Below are positions 30,343 to 39,110 of a stretch of 64,000 bases of DNA, piece after piece (position 1 is the first letter of the stretch; each line of letters starts with the position of its first letter). Source of the DNA: Edaphobacillus lindanitolerans (lineage in GTDB: Bacteria > Bacillota > Bacilli > Bacillales_A > Planococcaceae). Under the pieces are notes generated by a model that did not search any database, was not told the origin of the DNA, and saw only the letters and a program-made list of their open reading frames with translations. The translations under genes were made by a program, and so were the position numbers. Location of the stretch: the NCBI RefSeq assembly GCF_900156305.1, contig NZ_FTPL01000005.1, positions 62,001 to 126,000 of the forward strand, given 5' to 3'.

Positions 30343-31602
30343 ATGGACGTTCTCGTAATCGGAAGCGGCGGCCGGGAGCATGCGCTCGTGCGGCAGTTCG
30401 CCAAATCTCCGTCGGTCGGCAAAGTATATGTGGCACCCGGAAACGACGGCATGAGAAATGACGCCGAACTCGTGCCGATCGGCGTCATGGAGTTCGACAA
30501 ACTCTCGGACTTCGCCAAAGATCATCAAGTCGGACTCACATTCGTCGGGCCGGAGCAGCCGCTCGCCGGCGGCATCGTCGATCACTTCAAAGAACAGGGC
30601 CTCCGCGTGTTCGGACCTGACCGAGCGGCCGCGCAGCTGGAAGGATCGAAGGCATTCGCCAAAGAACTGATGAAGAAATACGGCATCCCGACGGCCAAGT
30701 ACGAAACGTTCACCGACGCGGACGAAGCCAAGGCATACATCCGCGATGAAGGCGCACCGATCGTCATCAAGGCGGACGGACTCGCTGCCGGAAAAGGCGT
30801 CGTCGTCGCCATGACGCTCGACGAGGCGCTCGAAGCGGTCGACGACATGATCGGCAACCGCAAATTCGGCGATTCGTCCGCCCGGGTCGTCATCGAGGAA
30901 TTCCTCGACGGGGAAGAGTTCAGCTTCATGTCATTCGTGCACGGCGGCCGGATCTTCCCGATGCCGCTGTCGCAGGATCACAAGCGGGCATTCGACGGGG
31001 ATGAAGGGCCGAACACGGGCGGCATGGGCGCCTACTCGCCGGTCCCGCATATCCCGCAGGAAGCGGTACGCACCGCATATGACCAGATCGTCGAACGCAC
31101 CGTCCGGGCGATGGAATCGGAAGGCACGCCGTTCACTGGCATCCTGTACGCCGGCCTCATCCTTACCGAAGACGGACCGAAAACGATTGAATTCAATGCG
31201 CGCTTCGGCGACCCGGAAACCCAGGTCGTCCTGCCGCAGCTCAAATCGGACCTCGCTGAATTCCTCGCCGGACTGCTGGATGGCAATCCGGCAGAACCGG
31301 AGTGGGAGGAAGGCGCCTGCCTCGGCGTCGTCATCGCCGCGGACGGCTATCCCGGAGACGTGCAGAAAGGCTCTCTTCTTCCGGAACTGAACCGCCTTGA
31401 AGAAGCGGGACTCGACGTGTTCCACGCCGGAACAAAAGCTGAAGGCGCCCGCTTCGCCGGCAGCGGGGGCCGCGTGATCCTCGTGTCCGCCACTGCGGAG
31501 TCGCTGCAAGAAGCAGGCAAAAAAGCATACGCCGCACTCGACTCGGTGGAATGGCCGGGGTTCTTCTACCGGTCCGACATCGGCCGGCGTGCGATGGATT
31601 GA
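30343..31602 (+). CDS. purD: Phosphoribosylamine-glycine ligase
   Basis: 419 residues, an ATP-grasp enzyme making GAR. It begins MDVLVIGSGGREHALV, with FVGPEQPLAGG (about 67-77), IKADGLAAGKGVVVA (about 142-156), NTGGMGAYSPVP and the LNGRFGDPE-like EFNARFGDPETQ. AAGGAG precedes ATG 30343 closely. It is the last gene of the operon, but a repeat array and a hairpin set it apart. Confidence 0.98.
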   Translation: MDVLVIGSGGREHALVRQFAKSPSVGKVYVAPGNDGMRNDAELVPIGVMEFDKLSDFAKDHQVGLTFVGPEQPLAGGIVDHFKEQGLRVFGPDRAAAQLEGSKAFAKELMKKYGIPTAKYETFTDADEAKAYIRDEGAPIVIKADGLAAGKGVVVAMTLDEALEAVDDMIGNRKFGDSSARVVIEEFLDGEEFSFMSFVHGGRIFPMPLSQDHKRAFDGDEGPNTGGMGAYSPVPHIPQEAVRTAYDQIVERTVRAMESEGTPFTGILYAGLILTEDGPKTIEFNARFGDPETQVVLPQLKSDLAEFLAGLLDGNPAEPEWEEGACLGVVIAADGYPGDVQKGSLLPELNRLEEAGLDVFHAGTKAEGARFAGSGGRVILVSATAESLQEAGKKAYAALDSVEWPGFFYRSDIGRRAMD

Positions 31603-31647
31603 GAACCGCGATTCGCTTATTCTGATCGCCGATTGCACACCAAATTG

Positions 31648-31690
31648 AGCACAAGAAGCAATGCTGTTCACCGGCGCTTCTTGTGCTTTT
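31648..31690 (+). terminator. Terminator of the pur operon
   Basis: 12-bp stem AGCACAAGAAGC/GCTTCTTGTGCT followed by TTT. Confidence 0.88.
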
Positions 31691-31774
31691 AACGTCATGG
31701 GCAAAGATGGCCGTCCGGGCCGGCTGCAGAAAAGCCAGGCGGCTTCAAAAACGAACAGTCAGGAGTCATGGAAA

Positions 31775-32560
31775 ATGAATTTTGTATTTGATTTGGACGG
31801 AACAATTTGTTTTAAGGGGCAGCCCGTATCAGACAAAATCCTCGATGCCCTTGCAGAACTTACGGAAAAGGGGCATCAGGTGATCTTCGCATCTGCCCGG
31901 CCGATCCGGGACATGCTTCCGGTCCTGCGCGGGGATTTTCATCGCCATGTCCTGATTGGAGGCAACGGGTCGCTGATCTCAGACCGGGGAGAGATCGTTC
32001 ATTCGGCAGCGTTCTCACCCGAAGAATTCATTGAGATCACACGGCTGATTGATGAATTCGAGGCCACCTTCCTGATCGACGGGGATTGGGACTATGCCTA
32101 CACCGGCCCTGCAGATCATCCGATCTTACAGAATGTGGATCCTGCAAAACTGGCTGAACGGGTGGCACTGGATACCTTGGCTTCGGTTGTCAAAGTATTG
32201 ATTCTGACTTCAAGGGATCATGGGCAACTGGCTGAACGATTGACCCAACTCGACGTGTATGTGAACAGGCACGGCAATGAGGAGGTGCTGGACATAAGCC
32301 CGAAAGGCATCCATAAATGGAGTGCGCTCAAGACGCTCGGAATCGAGAAGGAAGGGTATGTGGCATTTGGCAATGATGCAAATGATATCACGATGTTCGA
32401 AAATGCAGTCCACACCGTGATGATCGGCCATCACGATCAGCTTGCACCTCTTGCCAAAGAGTCCGTTATCGGGGAGGGGGAATTGGAGCAGAAAATCGCG
32501 GAAAAGATCAGGGAAGTGGCTGAGGGGCATTCCTCTGCAGACCGGCCGGTCATCGTATGA
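31775..32560 (+). CDS. HAD-superfamily phosphatase (Cof/IIB type)
   Basis: 261 residues. It opens with the HAD nucleophile motif VFDLDGTI (residues 4-11), then ASARPIRDMLPVL (motif II), and the C-terminal KWSALKTLGI and FGNDANDITMFENA (motifs III/IV), with a cap domain between. This is the layout of Cof-type sugar-phosphate or cofactor phosphatases. ATG 31775 is preceded by AGGAG; the frame is open back through the pur terminator, which is not coding. Substrate unknown. Confidence 0.85.
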   Translation: MNFVFDLDGTICFKGQPVSDKILDALAELTEKGHQVIFASARPIRDMLPVLRGDFHRHVLIGGNGSLISDRGEIVHSAAFSPEEFIEITRLIDEFEATFLIDGDWDYAYTGPADHPILQNVDPAKLAERVALDTLASVVKVLILTSRDHGQLAERLTQLDVYVNRHGNEEVLDISPKGIHKWSALKTLGIEKEGYVAFGNDANDITMFENAVHTVMIGHHDQLAPLAKESVIGEGELEQKIAEKIREVAEGHSSADRPVIV

Positions 32561-32600
32561 GGTCAGGATGCGGGAAACCGCAATTGGATGGTGAATTAAT

Positions 32601-32627
32601 AAAGTCCGGATGCGGATCCGGACTTTT
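32601..32627. terminator. Bidirectional terminator
   Basis: AAAGTCCGGAT/ATCCGGACTTT, 11 bp with a tight loop, between converging genes. Confidence 0.85.
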
Positions 32628-32647
32628 GATCGTTTTTCGGGACGCGG

Positions 32648-33325
32648 TCAACCGCCGGTCAACCTGAACGGATTCCGCCATTCCATAAGCACCGCGTGGT
32701 CGGCGGATTCTTCGTCTTCCAGATAATCGGCGACAACCCGGAGAGGGGTCCGGCCGCTTTTCAGCATGAAGGTGATGACCGGGTCCTGACGAGTCCCGGC
32801 GAGCACCTGCCGGATGTATTCGTCGGGGGCGGCTTCGTGGGCGCATGCCGCATAGCCGGACATGCGCCCTCCGCCGAGCAGGCGGTCCATCCCGTCTGCG
32901 ACGACGCGCTCGTACAGGCTATGAAGGAGCAGGCGGCCGATCTGCATCCGGCGGAAGGCGGGGCGCACGCTGATGTCGACGACGTAGAGCGTGTTGCCGT
33001 CCGGCACGTGCGTATGGATGAACCCGCCGCCGGTCACGTCTTCCCAGCAGTGATCCGGATCGTCCTCTTGGAAATGAATCCGGAGCGACGTGACCGAGCC
33101 TGCGAGTTCACCGTCCACTTCGGCGCACAGTGCGCCCTCCGGATAATGCCGGATGTGGCTCTCCAGTTGTTCCATCGACCAAAGCAGTTCTTCGGGAAAC
33201 GGCGGCGGGAAACATTCGCGCTGGATGTCGATGAGCCCATCGAAATCTTCTTCCTTGTAGAGCCGGATCACAGCGGGGAGCGGCCGGTGCCCGCTGAACA
33301 CGAACTGATCCTTCCGGTAGACCAT
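32648..33325 (-). CDS. GNAT-family N-acetyltransferase
   Basis: 225 residues. The core strands and acetyl-CoA loop are visible: LYVVDISVRPAFRRMQIGRLLLHSLY (the V-x-P-x-x-R-x-x-G-I/R-G loop, about residues 113-138), followed by a C-terminal extension with SGYAACAHEAAPDEYI and a final EWRNPF. The second loop glycine pattern is RRMQIG rather than RGxGIG. GGGAGG precedes ATG 33325. Substrate unknown. Confidence 0.75.
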   Translation of the reverse strand: MVYRKDQFVFSGHRPLPAVIRLYKEEDFDGLIDIQRECFPPPFPEELLWSMEQLESHIRHYPEGALCAEVDGELAGSVTSLRIHFQEDDPDHCWEDVTGGGFIHTHVPDGNTLYVVDISVRPAFRRMQIGRLLLHSLYERVVADGMDRLLGGGRMSGYAACAHEAAPDEYIRQVLAGTRQDPVITFMLKSGRTPLRVVADYLEDEESADHAVLMEWRNPFRLTGG

Positions 33326-33567
33326 GCTGAAATCCTCCCGTCATTTGTTTTAAATATTCTAACATATGGATGCGGGATATGATAAAATGAGGGAAAGGAG
33401 CGGGGACGATAATGGGCCTCAGCTTCCGCATCCCGAGAGTCGGCTATATTCATACAATCCGAACCCGTGCCGTGCTCTCCGTGATGGCTGCCTGGGCTCG
33501 CTTTTGCCGGACCGGCGGGCGCACACGAAACCGGACGGCCAGGCCGTCCGGTAAAGGGTTGTCTGAT

Positions 33568-34161
33568 TCAGATCGATTGCATCGGGTCATTTTTCTTGGC
33601 GGATGAAGAATCGTTTTTGCCGGAGCCCTGTCCCTGCTTCCCGCTTTGTCCAGAATTGGAGGATTGAGCGGAATTGGAGTTTTGACCGGACTTGGAGCTC
33701 TGTCCGGAATTGGAGGGTTGGCCGGATTGGGCGTTTTGTCCCGAGTTGCTGCCGGTCTGACTTGGTTTCGAGCCCTGATTCGGGTTGGAACCTTGGCCGG
33801 AACCTTGGCCCGACGCTCCGTCGTTGCCGCCCTGCAGGAATGCCTGGATGATCGAGCCGGTGTCGCCGGAAGAGGACCCGCTGCCCGAGCCGTCCGCCGG
33901 AGACACTTTCGGGAGGGTGCCGCCGCTCACGTTCGGCTGCATGAGGGACTCGGCACCGCCGTTCATCATTTCCTTCATCGGGCAGTAGCGGGCGACGCCT
34001 TCCGCCGCTTTGCAGGCGCCGAACAGGACGAGAAGCGGTCCGGCCATTTCATCCGGCTTGCGGATCATGCGCACGGTGCCCCAGGCGAGCATTGCCATGC
34101 CCGATCCGAACCGCATGTAAGCACTTTTTGTGCCGATGTTGATTGTCTGATCGTTCATCAT
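33568..34161 (-). CDS. Membrane-associated protein with SGQ hexapeptide tail
   Basis: 197 residues, in two parts. Residues 1-75 contain two hydrophobic segments (about 17-32 and 40-55), a layout like DUF2892/YgaP-type small membrane proteins, with CPMKEMM after them. Residues 85-197 are a Ser/Gly/Gln/Asn tail that includes about six hexapeptide units (SGQNAQ, SGQPSN, SGQSSK, SGQNSN, SAQSSN, SGQSGK), an 18-base period in DNA. AAAGG lies 8 bases before ATG 34161. A CCGGACGGCC/GGCCGTCCGG hairpin at about 33533-33553 ends it. Function unknown. Confidence 0.65.
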   Translation of the reverse strand: MMNDQTINIGTKSAYMRFGSGMAMLAWGTVRMIRKPDEMAGPLLVLFGACKAAEGVARYCPMKEMMNGGAESLMQPNVSGGTLPKVSPADGSGSGSSSGDTGSIIQAFLQGGNDGASGQGSGQGSNPNQGSKPSQTGSNSGQNAQSGQPSNSGQSSKSGQNSNSAQSSNSGQSGKQGQGSGKNDSSSAKKNDPMQSI

Positions 34162-34174
34162 TCATTCAACCTTT

Positions 34175-34223
34175 CCGTACGCGCAGCCAGGCAGCGCGTC
34201 TTTTTTTCGCTTTCACACTGTGA
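34175..34223 (+). promoter_or_regulatory. Hairpin with T-run and operator-like palindrome before yerA
   Basis: ACGCGC/GCGCGT followed by CTTTTTTT (about 34175-34207) reads as a terminator pointing into yerA. Just after it TCACA-C-TGTGA (34213-34223) is a perfect inverted repeat overlapping the likely promoter (GATAAGAT). Confidence 0.45.
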
Positions 34224-34260
34224 TAAGATAAAGCAAGCAGAGAGACAGGGGGGACGAACG

Positions 34261-35991
34261 TTGGCTCATTCTTCATGGAAAATCCACGAGCTCCGGAAAC
34301 AGGCCGCGGTCATCGACGGCAAGCGGGCGCCGGAGCTCGTCATTCATAACGCGACGTACCTCCACGGGGTCCTGAAAAAATGGATCGGAGGGAACATCTG
34401 GATCTCCGGTGACCGGATCGTCTATGCCGGGCCGGACATGCCGAAAAACACCGACGGCACGGAGTTCATGGATGCCGCGGGCAAGGTGATCGTGCCGGGC
34501 TATATCGAGCCGCATGTCCACCCGTATCAGCTTTATAATCCCCTCAAGTTTGCCGATTATGCATCGAGGCGGGGAACGACGACCTTCATCTCTGACAACA
34601 GCGTGCTGTTTTTGTCGATGGAAAACTGGAAAGCGTTTGCAATCCTCGATCAGCTCAAGGAATTGCCGTTTTCATTTTACTGGTGGTCGAGGTTCGACTC
34701 GCAGACGCAGCTTGACCGGGAGGAAGAGCTGTACACCCACCAGTCGGTCGGGGAATGGATCGCCCGTCCGGACGTGCTCATGGGCGGAGAGCTGACGGCG
34801 TGGCCGCGGCTGGTCGCGGGCGACGACCAGATGCTGCTCTGGATGCAGCAGGCCAGAGATGCCGGCATGAAAGTGGAAGGCCATTTTCCGGGAGCCTCGG
34901 GCCGGACGCTTGCAAGGCTGAAGCTGCTCGGCGCCGACGGGGACCACGAGGCGATGACGATCGACGAAGTGGAAAACCGGCTGCTCCACGGCTATGCGGT
35001 GACGCTCCGTCACTCGTCGATCCGTCCGGATTTGCCGGACCTGCTGAAGGGCGTCCTCGAACGGAAACTCGACGTGTTTGATCAGCTCATGATGACGACC
35101 GACGGCTCGACGCCTTCGTTTCATGAAGACGGCGTCATGGACAAATGCATCCGGGTGGCGCTCGAAGCCGGTGTGAAACCGGAAGACGCCTATGCGATGG
35201 CTACATATAATATTGCCCGGTATTACGACATGGATGACCTGCACGGACTCATTGCGACCGGCCGGTATGCGAATTTGAATTTCCTCGAGAGCATCGACAA
35301 CCCGGTGCCGACGGATGTCCTTTCAAAGGGAGTCTGGCTGCGCCGCGACGGGAAAGACACCGAACCGTTCAAGGACATTGACTGGTCGTGGCTCGGCGGA
35401 TTCGATGTGCCGTACGAGCTGGATGACGGCGACTTCCAGTTCTCCTTCCCGTTCGGGATCGAGATGGTGAACGACGTGATCACGAAGCCGTACAGCGTCG
35501 ATGTCGACCCGTCCGACCAGCGGCTGCCGTCCGGTCAGGACCAGAGCTTCCTCATCCTGATCGACCGCGCGGGGAAATGGCGTGTGAACACGCTCATCAA
35601 AGGATTTGCGGACGAGGTGCAGGGATTCGCCTCCTCTTATTCCAGCACCGGCGACATCATCATGATCGGGAAAAATTCGGCCGACATGAAGCTTGCGTTC
35701 GACCGGATGAAGGAGATCGGCGGCGGGCTCGTGCTCGCGGAAGGCGGCGAAGTCGTCTCGGAACTCCCGCTCGGACTGGCCGGCGTCATGTCGGACAAGC
35801 CGATGGAAGCGCTCATGGAAGACGAAAAGACGATCAAGGCCGAGCTCCGTGCACGCGGCTACAAGCATGGCGACGCCGTCTACACGCTCCTGTTCCTCAT
35901 GTCGACGCATCTGCCGTACGTGCGGATCACCCAAAAAGGGATCTATGACGTCATGAACCGGAAAGTGCTGTTCCCGGCGCTCATGCGCTGA
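34261..35991 (+). CDS. yerA: Adenine deaminase-related amidohydrolase YerA
   Basis: 576 residues, a close match in text and length to B. subtilis YerA, a member of the adenine deaminase family whose activity has been doubted. The metal-binding PGYIEPHVHPYQLYNP segment (about residues 80-95), GHFPGAS, RHSSIRPDLPDL and TTDG mark the amidohydrolase core; SFPFGIEMVNDVITKPYS and IMIGKNSADM lie in the C-terminal domain. The start is TTG 34261 with AGGGGGG 8 bases upstream; the frame is open far upstream but that part is antisense to another gene. Confidence 0.88.
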   Translation: MAHSSWKIHELRKQAAVIDGKRAPELVIHNATYLHGVLKKWIGGNIWISGDRIVYAGPDMPKNTDGTEFMDAAGKVIVPGYIEPHVHPYQLYNPLKFADYASRRGTTTFISDNSVLFLSMENWKAFAILDQLKELPFSFYWWSRFDSQTQLDREEELYTHQSVGEWIARPDVLMGGELTAWPRLVAGDDQMLLWMQQARDAGMKVEGHFPGASGRTLARLKLLGADGDHEAMTIDEVENRLLHGYAVTLRHSSIRPDLPDLLKGVLERKLDVFDQLMMTTDGSTPSFHEDGVMDKCIRVALEAGVKPEDAYAMATYNIARYYDMDDLHGLIATGRYANLNFLESIDNPVPTDVLSKGVWLRRDGKDTEPFKDIDWSWLGGFDVPYELDDGDFQFSFPFGIEMVNDVITKPYSVDVDPSDQRLPSGQDQSFLILIDRAGKWRVNTLIKGFADEVQGFASSYSSTGDIIMIGKNSADMKLAFDRMKEIGGGLVLAEGGEVVSELPLGLAGVMSDKPMEALMEDEKTIKAELRARGYKHGDAVYTLLFLMSTHLPYVRITQKGIYDVMNRKVLFPALMR

Positions 35992-36047
35992 CTCGGACGT
36001 GACATAGACTGGATAGAGAGTGAATGGTTTAGGGGGAATTTGAGTAG

Positions 36048-37076
36048 ATGAAGAAAGGTTGGATGCCGGCTTTGGCCGTGATTTGCCTTCTGGCGGGGTG
36101 CCAGGACAAAGACGGACCGGAGACGGCGGAACCCGGAGACGACGGGACCGTGACGACGGGGGCTCCCGCGGAAAATTCATATACAGCGCCGTATACGGGG
36201 CTCGGCATGGCGGAAGCGCCCGACATGAGGCCGGTGCTCGTGACGGTCAACAATCATCCAAAGGCCCGGCCGCAGTCGGGGCTGTCCGGAGCGGATATCG
36301 TCTATGAAATGCTGGCAGAAGGGGAGATCACCCGGCTGCTCGCACTGTATCAATCGGAACTGCCCGACCGGATCGGTCCGGTCCGGAGTGCACGGGACTA
36401 CTTCGTCGATCTGGCAGCCGCGCATGATGCGCTCTACATCGCGCACGGCTACAGTCCGGATGCCCAGACGATGCTGGAATCGGGAGCGGTCGACCATCTC
36501 AACGGCATGAAGTACGACGGTTCGCTGTTCAAGCGTTCGTCTGACCGGGTGGCTCCGCACAATTCCTACATTTCCGGCGATGCCATCCTGAAGGGCGCAG
36601 ATCAAAACGGATTCCGGATGAACGGACCGGCGGACCCGGATTGGCGGTTTGACGAGGAATTGCCGGACGCGGCCGAAAATGCGGCCACGATCGAAATCTC
36701 GTACGGCCGCAACCAGGCATTCGAAAGCCGGTACACATACGATCCGGCCGAAGGAACGTATGCCCGGTCGTCCGGGGGCGAGGCGACAGCGGACGCCGAA
36801 ACGGGGGAGGAACTTGCCCTGTCGAACATCCTCGTCCTGGAAGCCCCACACCGGATCATCGATGAAAAGGGACGGCGGGCCATCGACTTCGGCACCGGCG
36901 GAGCGGCCTACGTATTCCGTGACGGCTTGTTCCAAAAGGCCGAGTGGAAGAGCCTCGGCGGCGTTCCGACTGTCATGGACGGCAGCAAGCCGTTCCCGCT
37001 CGCACCAGGAAAGACGTGGATCCACGTCGTGCCGGACTCGCCGGGCCTGTCCGGCAGCGTCGGCTACACAGAGTAA
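36048..37076 (+). CDS. yerB: DUF3048 lipoprotein YerB
   Basis: 342 residues. A short charged N-terminus and hydrophobic stretch end in the lipobox LLAGC, with Cys18 as lipid anchor, so it sits on the outer face of the membrane. After a linker comes the DUF3048 domain: RPVLVTVNNHPKARPQSGL, EGEITRLLALY, RIGPVRSARDYFVDLA, and a C-terminal segment ending near WIHVVPD. It lies between yerA and yerC as in B. subtilis. Function unknown. Confidence 0.88.
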   Translation: MKKGWMPALAVICLLAGCQDKDGPETAEPGDDGTVTTGAPAENSYTAPYTGLGMAEAPDMRPVLVTVNNHPKARPQSGLSGADIVYEMLAEGEITRLLALYQSELPDRIGPVRSARDYFVDLAAAHDALYIAHGYSPDAQTMLESGAVDHLNGMKYDGSLFKRSSDRVAPHNSYISGDAILKGADQNGFRMNGPADPDWRFDEELPDAAENAATIEISYGRNQAFESRYTYDPAEGTYARSSGGEATADAETGEELALSNILVLEAPHRIIDEKGRRAIDFGTGGAAYVFRDGLFQKAEWKSLGGVPTVMDGSKPFPLAPGKTWIHVVPDSPGLSGSVGYTE

Positions 37077-37111
37077 CAGTATTTGAAATAGACATAAAGG
37101 AGGGGCCGCCC

Positions 37112-37414
37112 GTGGCACTCGATAAACTGCGCGGACCACAGACCGATGCACTGTTTGAAGCCATCCTGGAGCTCCGCGATCTCGATGAATGCTACCGGTT
37201 CTTCGACGACCTTGCGACAATCAGCGAGATCCAGTCGCTGTCCCAGCGGCTCAACGTTGCCCGCATGCTCAAAAAAGGCTACACCTATGAAAACATCAAG
37301 AATGAAACCGGCGCCTCCACTGCCACCATCTCCCGCGTGCGCCGCTGCTTCGACTACGGTTCCGGCGGCTACAACGAGATCCTGAGCCGGATGGGAGAGG
37401 AGGACGGGGAATGA
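37112..37414 (+). CDS. yerC: YerC/TrpR-related helix-turn-helix protein
   Basis: 100 residues of the TrpR/YerC superfamily. The helix-turn-helix is RMLKKGYTYENIKNETGAST through ATISRVRRCFDYG (about residues 52-85). The GTG start at 37112 follows AAAGGAGG. It overlaps the next gene by 4 bases. It probably binds DNA; target and ligand are unknown. Confidence 0.87.
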   Translation: MALDKLRGPQTDALFEAILELRDLDECYRFFDDLATISEIQSLSQRLNVARMLKKGYTYENIKNETGASTATISRVRRCFDYGSGGYNEILSRMGEEDGE

Positions 37415-37980
37415 AATCCCCCGCCGCCCAGAGGCTGTCAGAAGTCATGAAGAATTTCCCGGGAGTCAGGCTGCTCCCGGGTTTTCACGTTCACTGGCGG
37501 GAAACGGTCCACGTTCCGCTCAATGAAGGACTGGACCCGTTGGGAGCGGATGGCAGGCTCGCTCCCGGATACTTCGAAGAAGTGGCCCGCCGGGCGTTCG
37601 TGTTGCTCAGCAGGCAGACGGACGCGGACGATGAACTGATCCTCGTCATGAACGGCTATCCGGCCAGGCCCGGCGTGATTGGAAAATACCTGAAACACCC
37701 GAAATTGAAATACCGGATGGATTCGGGACGGGAAATCTGGCATGACGGCGAAGAACGCATCCCGGTTTGCCGGCTCATCCTCCCATGCAGGAAGGGGGAT
37801 GTACGGTGGCGCCCGCTTCTGTGCGCCATCTCCGGCCGGGACTTCGCGGGACAACCCCGTCTCCGGCACGCCGGCAGCCTGTATCCGCCGGATGTGTTCG
37901 TCGTGAACGAAACGAAACGGTCGATTTTTCATATGTACGACGACCGGGGCGTCGACCTGTTCAAGCAAAGCACGGAATGA
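37411..37980 (+). CDS. DUF3885-like protein
   Basis: 189 residues with no signal or membrane segment. The C-terminal VFVVNETKRSIFHMYDDRG stretch, near residue 165, is typical of DUF3885 proteins, and an RPLLCAISGRDF segment precedes it. It starts by a 4-base overlap with yerC, so the two are probably cotranscribed. Function unknown. Confidence 0.65.
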   Translation: MKSPAAQRLSEVMKNFPGVRLLPGFHVHWRETVHVPLNEGLDPLGADGRLAPGYFEEVARRAFVLLSRQTDADDELILVMNGYPARPGVIGKYLKHPKLKYRMDSGREIWHDGEERIPVCRLILPCRKGDVRWRPLLCAISGRDFAGQPRLRHAGSLYPPDVFVVNETKRSIFHMYDDRGVDLFKQSTE

Positions 37981-38030
37981 CAGGATTCAGCGGTGAAGCG
38001 CGGATAAGATGTAAACAAGGGGTGACGGAC

Positions 38031-38882
38031 ATGACGTGGGTCGGATCTTTACAGGCCGCAATCGATTATATGGAAGACCATTTGCTCGATGATCCTTCGA
38101 TGGAGGAGATCGCGCAGCAGGCGAACTTTTCGGCGTTTCACTTCCAGCGTACATTTGCGATCTTGACCGAGATGTCGGTCGGTGAGTATTTGAGGCGCCG
38201 CCGCCTGACATTGGCTGCGCAAGAGCTGACGAGTTCAGACACGAAAATTATCGATCTTGCCTACAAGTATGGGTACGAAACCCCCGAGGCTTTCTCAAAA
38301 GCGTTCCGCCGGCAACACGGGGTCACCCCGTCGGAAGCACGGAAGTTTATGGGGAAGCTGACATCTTATCAACGCCTGGTCGTCCAGGTGAATCTGAAAG
38401 GGGCAGAACCGTTGAATTACAAGATTGTCGATCGTGATGCTTTTGAGGTAGCCGGGGTGAAGCGGGAATTTTCACTGGTCAATGAACAGAACCTTGCCGG
38501 CATCCCGAAAATGTGGGATGAGGTCAATGCAGACGGAACCGACGAATTATTGTTCAAGCTGAACAATGGCCCGATCAAGGGAGTGCTGGGGGTATGCGTC
38601 GGCAAAACTGCCAGCGCCATTGACTATTGGATCGGCACGGCGTACGAGGGGGAGCGCGTCGACGGATTGTCCGTACTGGAGATCCCCGCATCCAGATGGG
38701 CGGTATTCGAGGTCCACGGACCGATGCCGGATGCCATGCAAAAGGTGTGGAAGCAAATCTTCTCCGAATGGTTCCCCTCGAGCGGCTATGCGCATGCAGG
38801 AACACCGGAGCTGGAAGTTTATTCAGATGAAGATCCATCGAGCCCGGACCTGTATTCGGAAATCTGGATCCCGATTAAATAA
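38031..38882 (+). CDS. AraC-family regulator with GyrI-like effector domain
   Basis: 283 residues. The N-terminal ~105 hold two helix-turn-helix motifs of the AraC/XylS type (MEEIAQQANFSAFHFQRTF and IIDLAYKYGYETPEAFSKAF), followed by a GyrI/BmrR-like ligand domain (residues about 125-283) with AFEVAGVKREFSL and SEWFPSSGYAHAGTPELEVY. This domain order (Rob/SbmC-like) is typical of activators that sense hydrophobic drugs. AAGGGG precedes ATG 38031. No obvious target gene is adjacent except nat downstream. Confidence 0.88.
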   Translation: MTWVGSLQAAIDYMEDHLLDDPSMEEIAQQANFSAFHFQRTFAILTEMSVGEYLRRRRLTLAAQELTSSDTKIIDLAYKYGYETPEAFSKAFRRQHGVTPSEARKFMGKLTSYQRLVVQVNLKGAEPLNYKIVDRDAFEVAGVKREFSLVNEQNLAGIPKMWDEVNADGTDELLFKLNNGPIKGVLGVCVGKTASAIDYWIGTAYEGERVDGLSVLEIPASRWAVFEVHGPMPDAMQKVWKQIFSEWFPSSGYAHAGTPELEVYSDEDPSSPDLYSEIWIPIK

Positions 38883-38919
38883 GATTGCGGAAATGCGGCG
38901 GATGAGTAAATCCGCTTGG

Positions 38920-38963
38920 ACTGCAGGCAAAGTGAGGCCCTTCCTCCTTGTCTGCAGTTTTTT
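38920..38963 (+). terminator. Terminator after the AraC-family gene
   Basis: ACTGCAG/CTGCAGT with inner imperfect pairing and TTTTTT. Confidence 0.8.
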
Positions 38964-39110
38964 GTTTGGGAGCCGATCGGGGCCGGCAGTCCGAGGCCTT
39001 GCGCGCCAATCCGCCGGCAGCACATTGAAGGGGATTCTCTTATATAATTGGATTTATAGATAAGCGGATGAGGATGCAGGCAGCGGCCCGCTGGAAAAGG
39101 AGACGTGAAT

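Noticed and set aside
33412-33606. 64-codon frame with AAAGGAG before ATG 33412
   Set aside because: It reads through the minus-strand terminator hairpin and into the end of the neighbouring gene; the Arg-rich sequence shows no coding character.
33646-34260. N-terminal extension of yerA back to 33646
   Set aside because: The extension is antisense to the SGQ-repeat gene; TTG 34261 has a proper binding site and gives the family's usual length.
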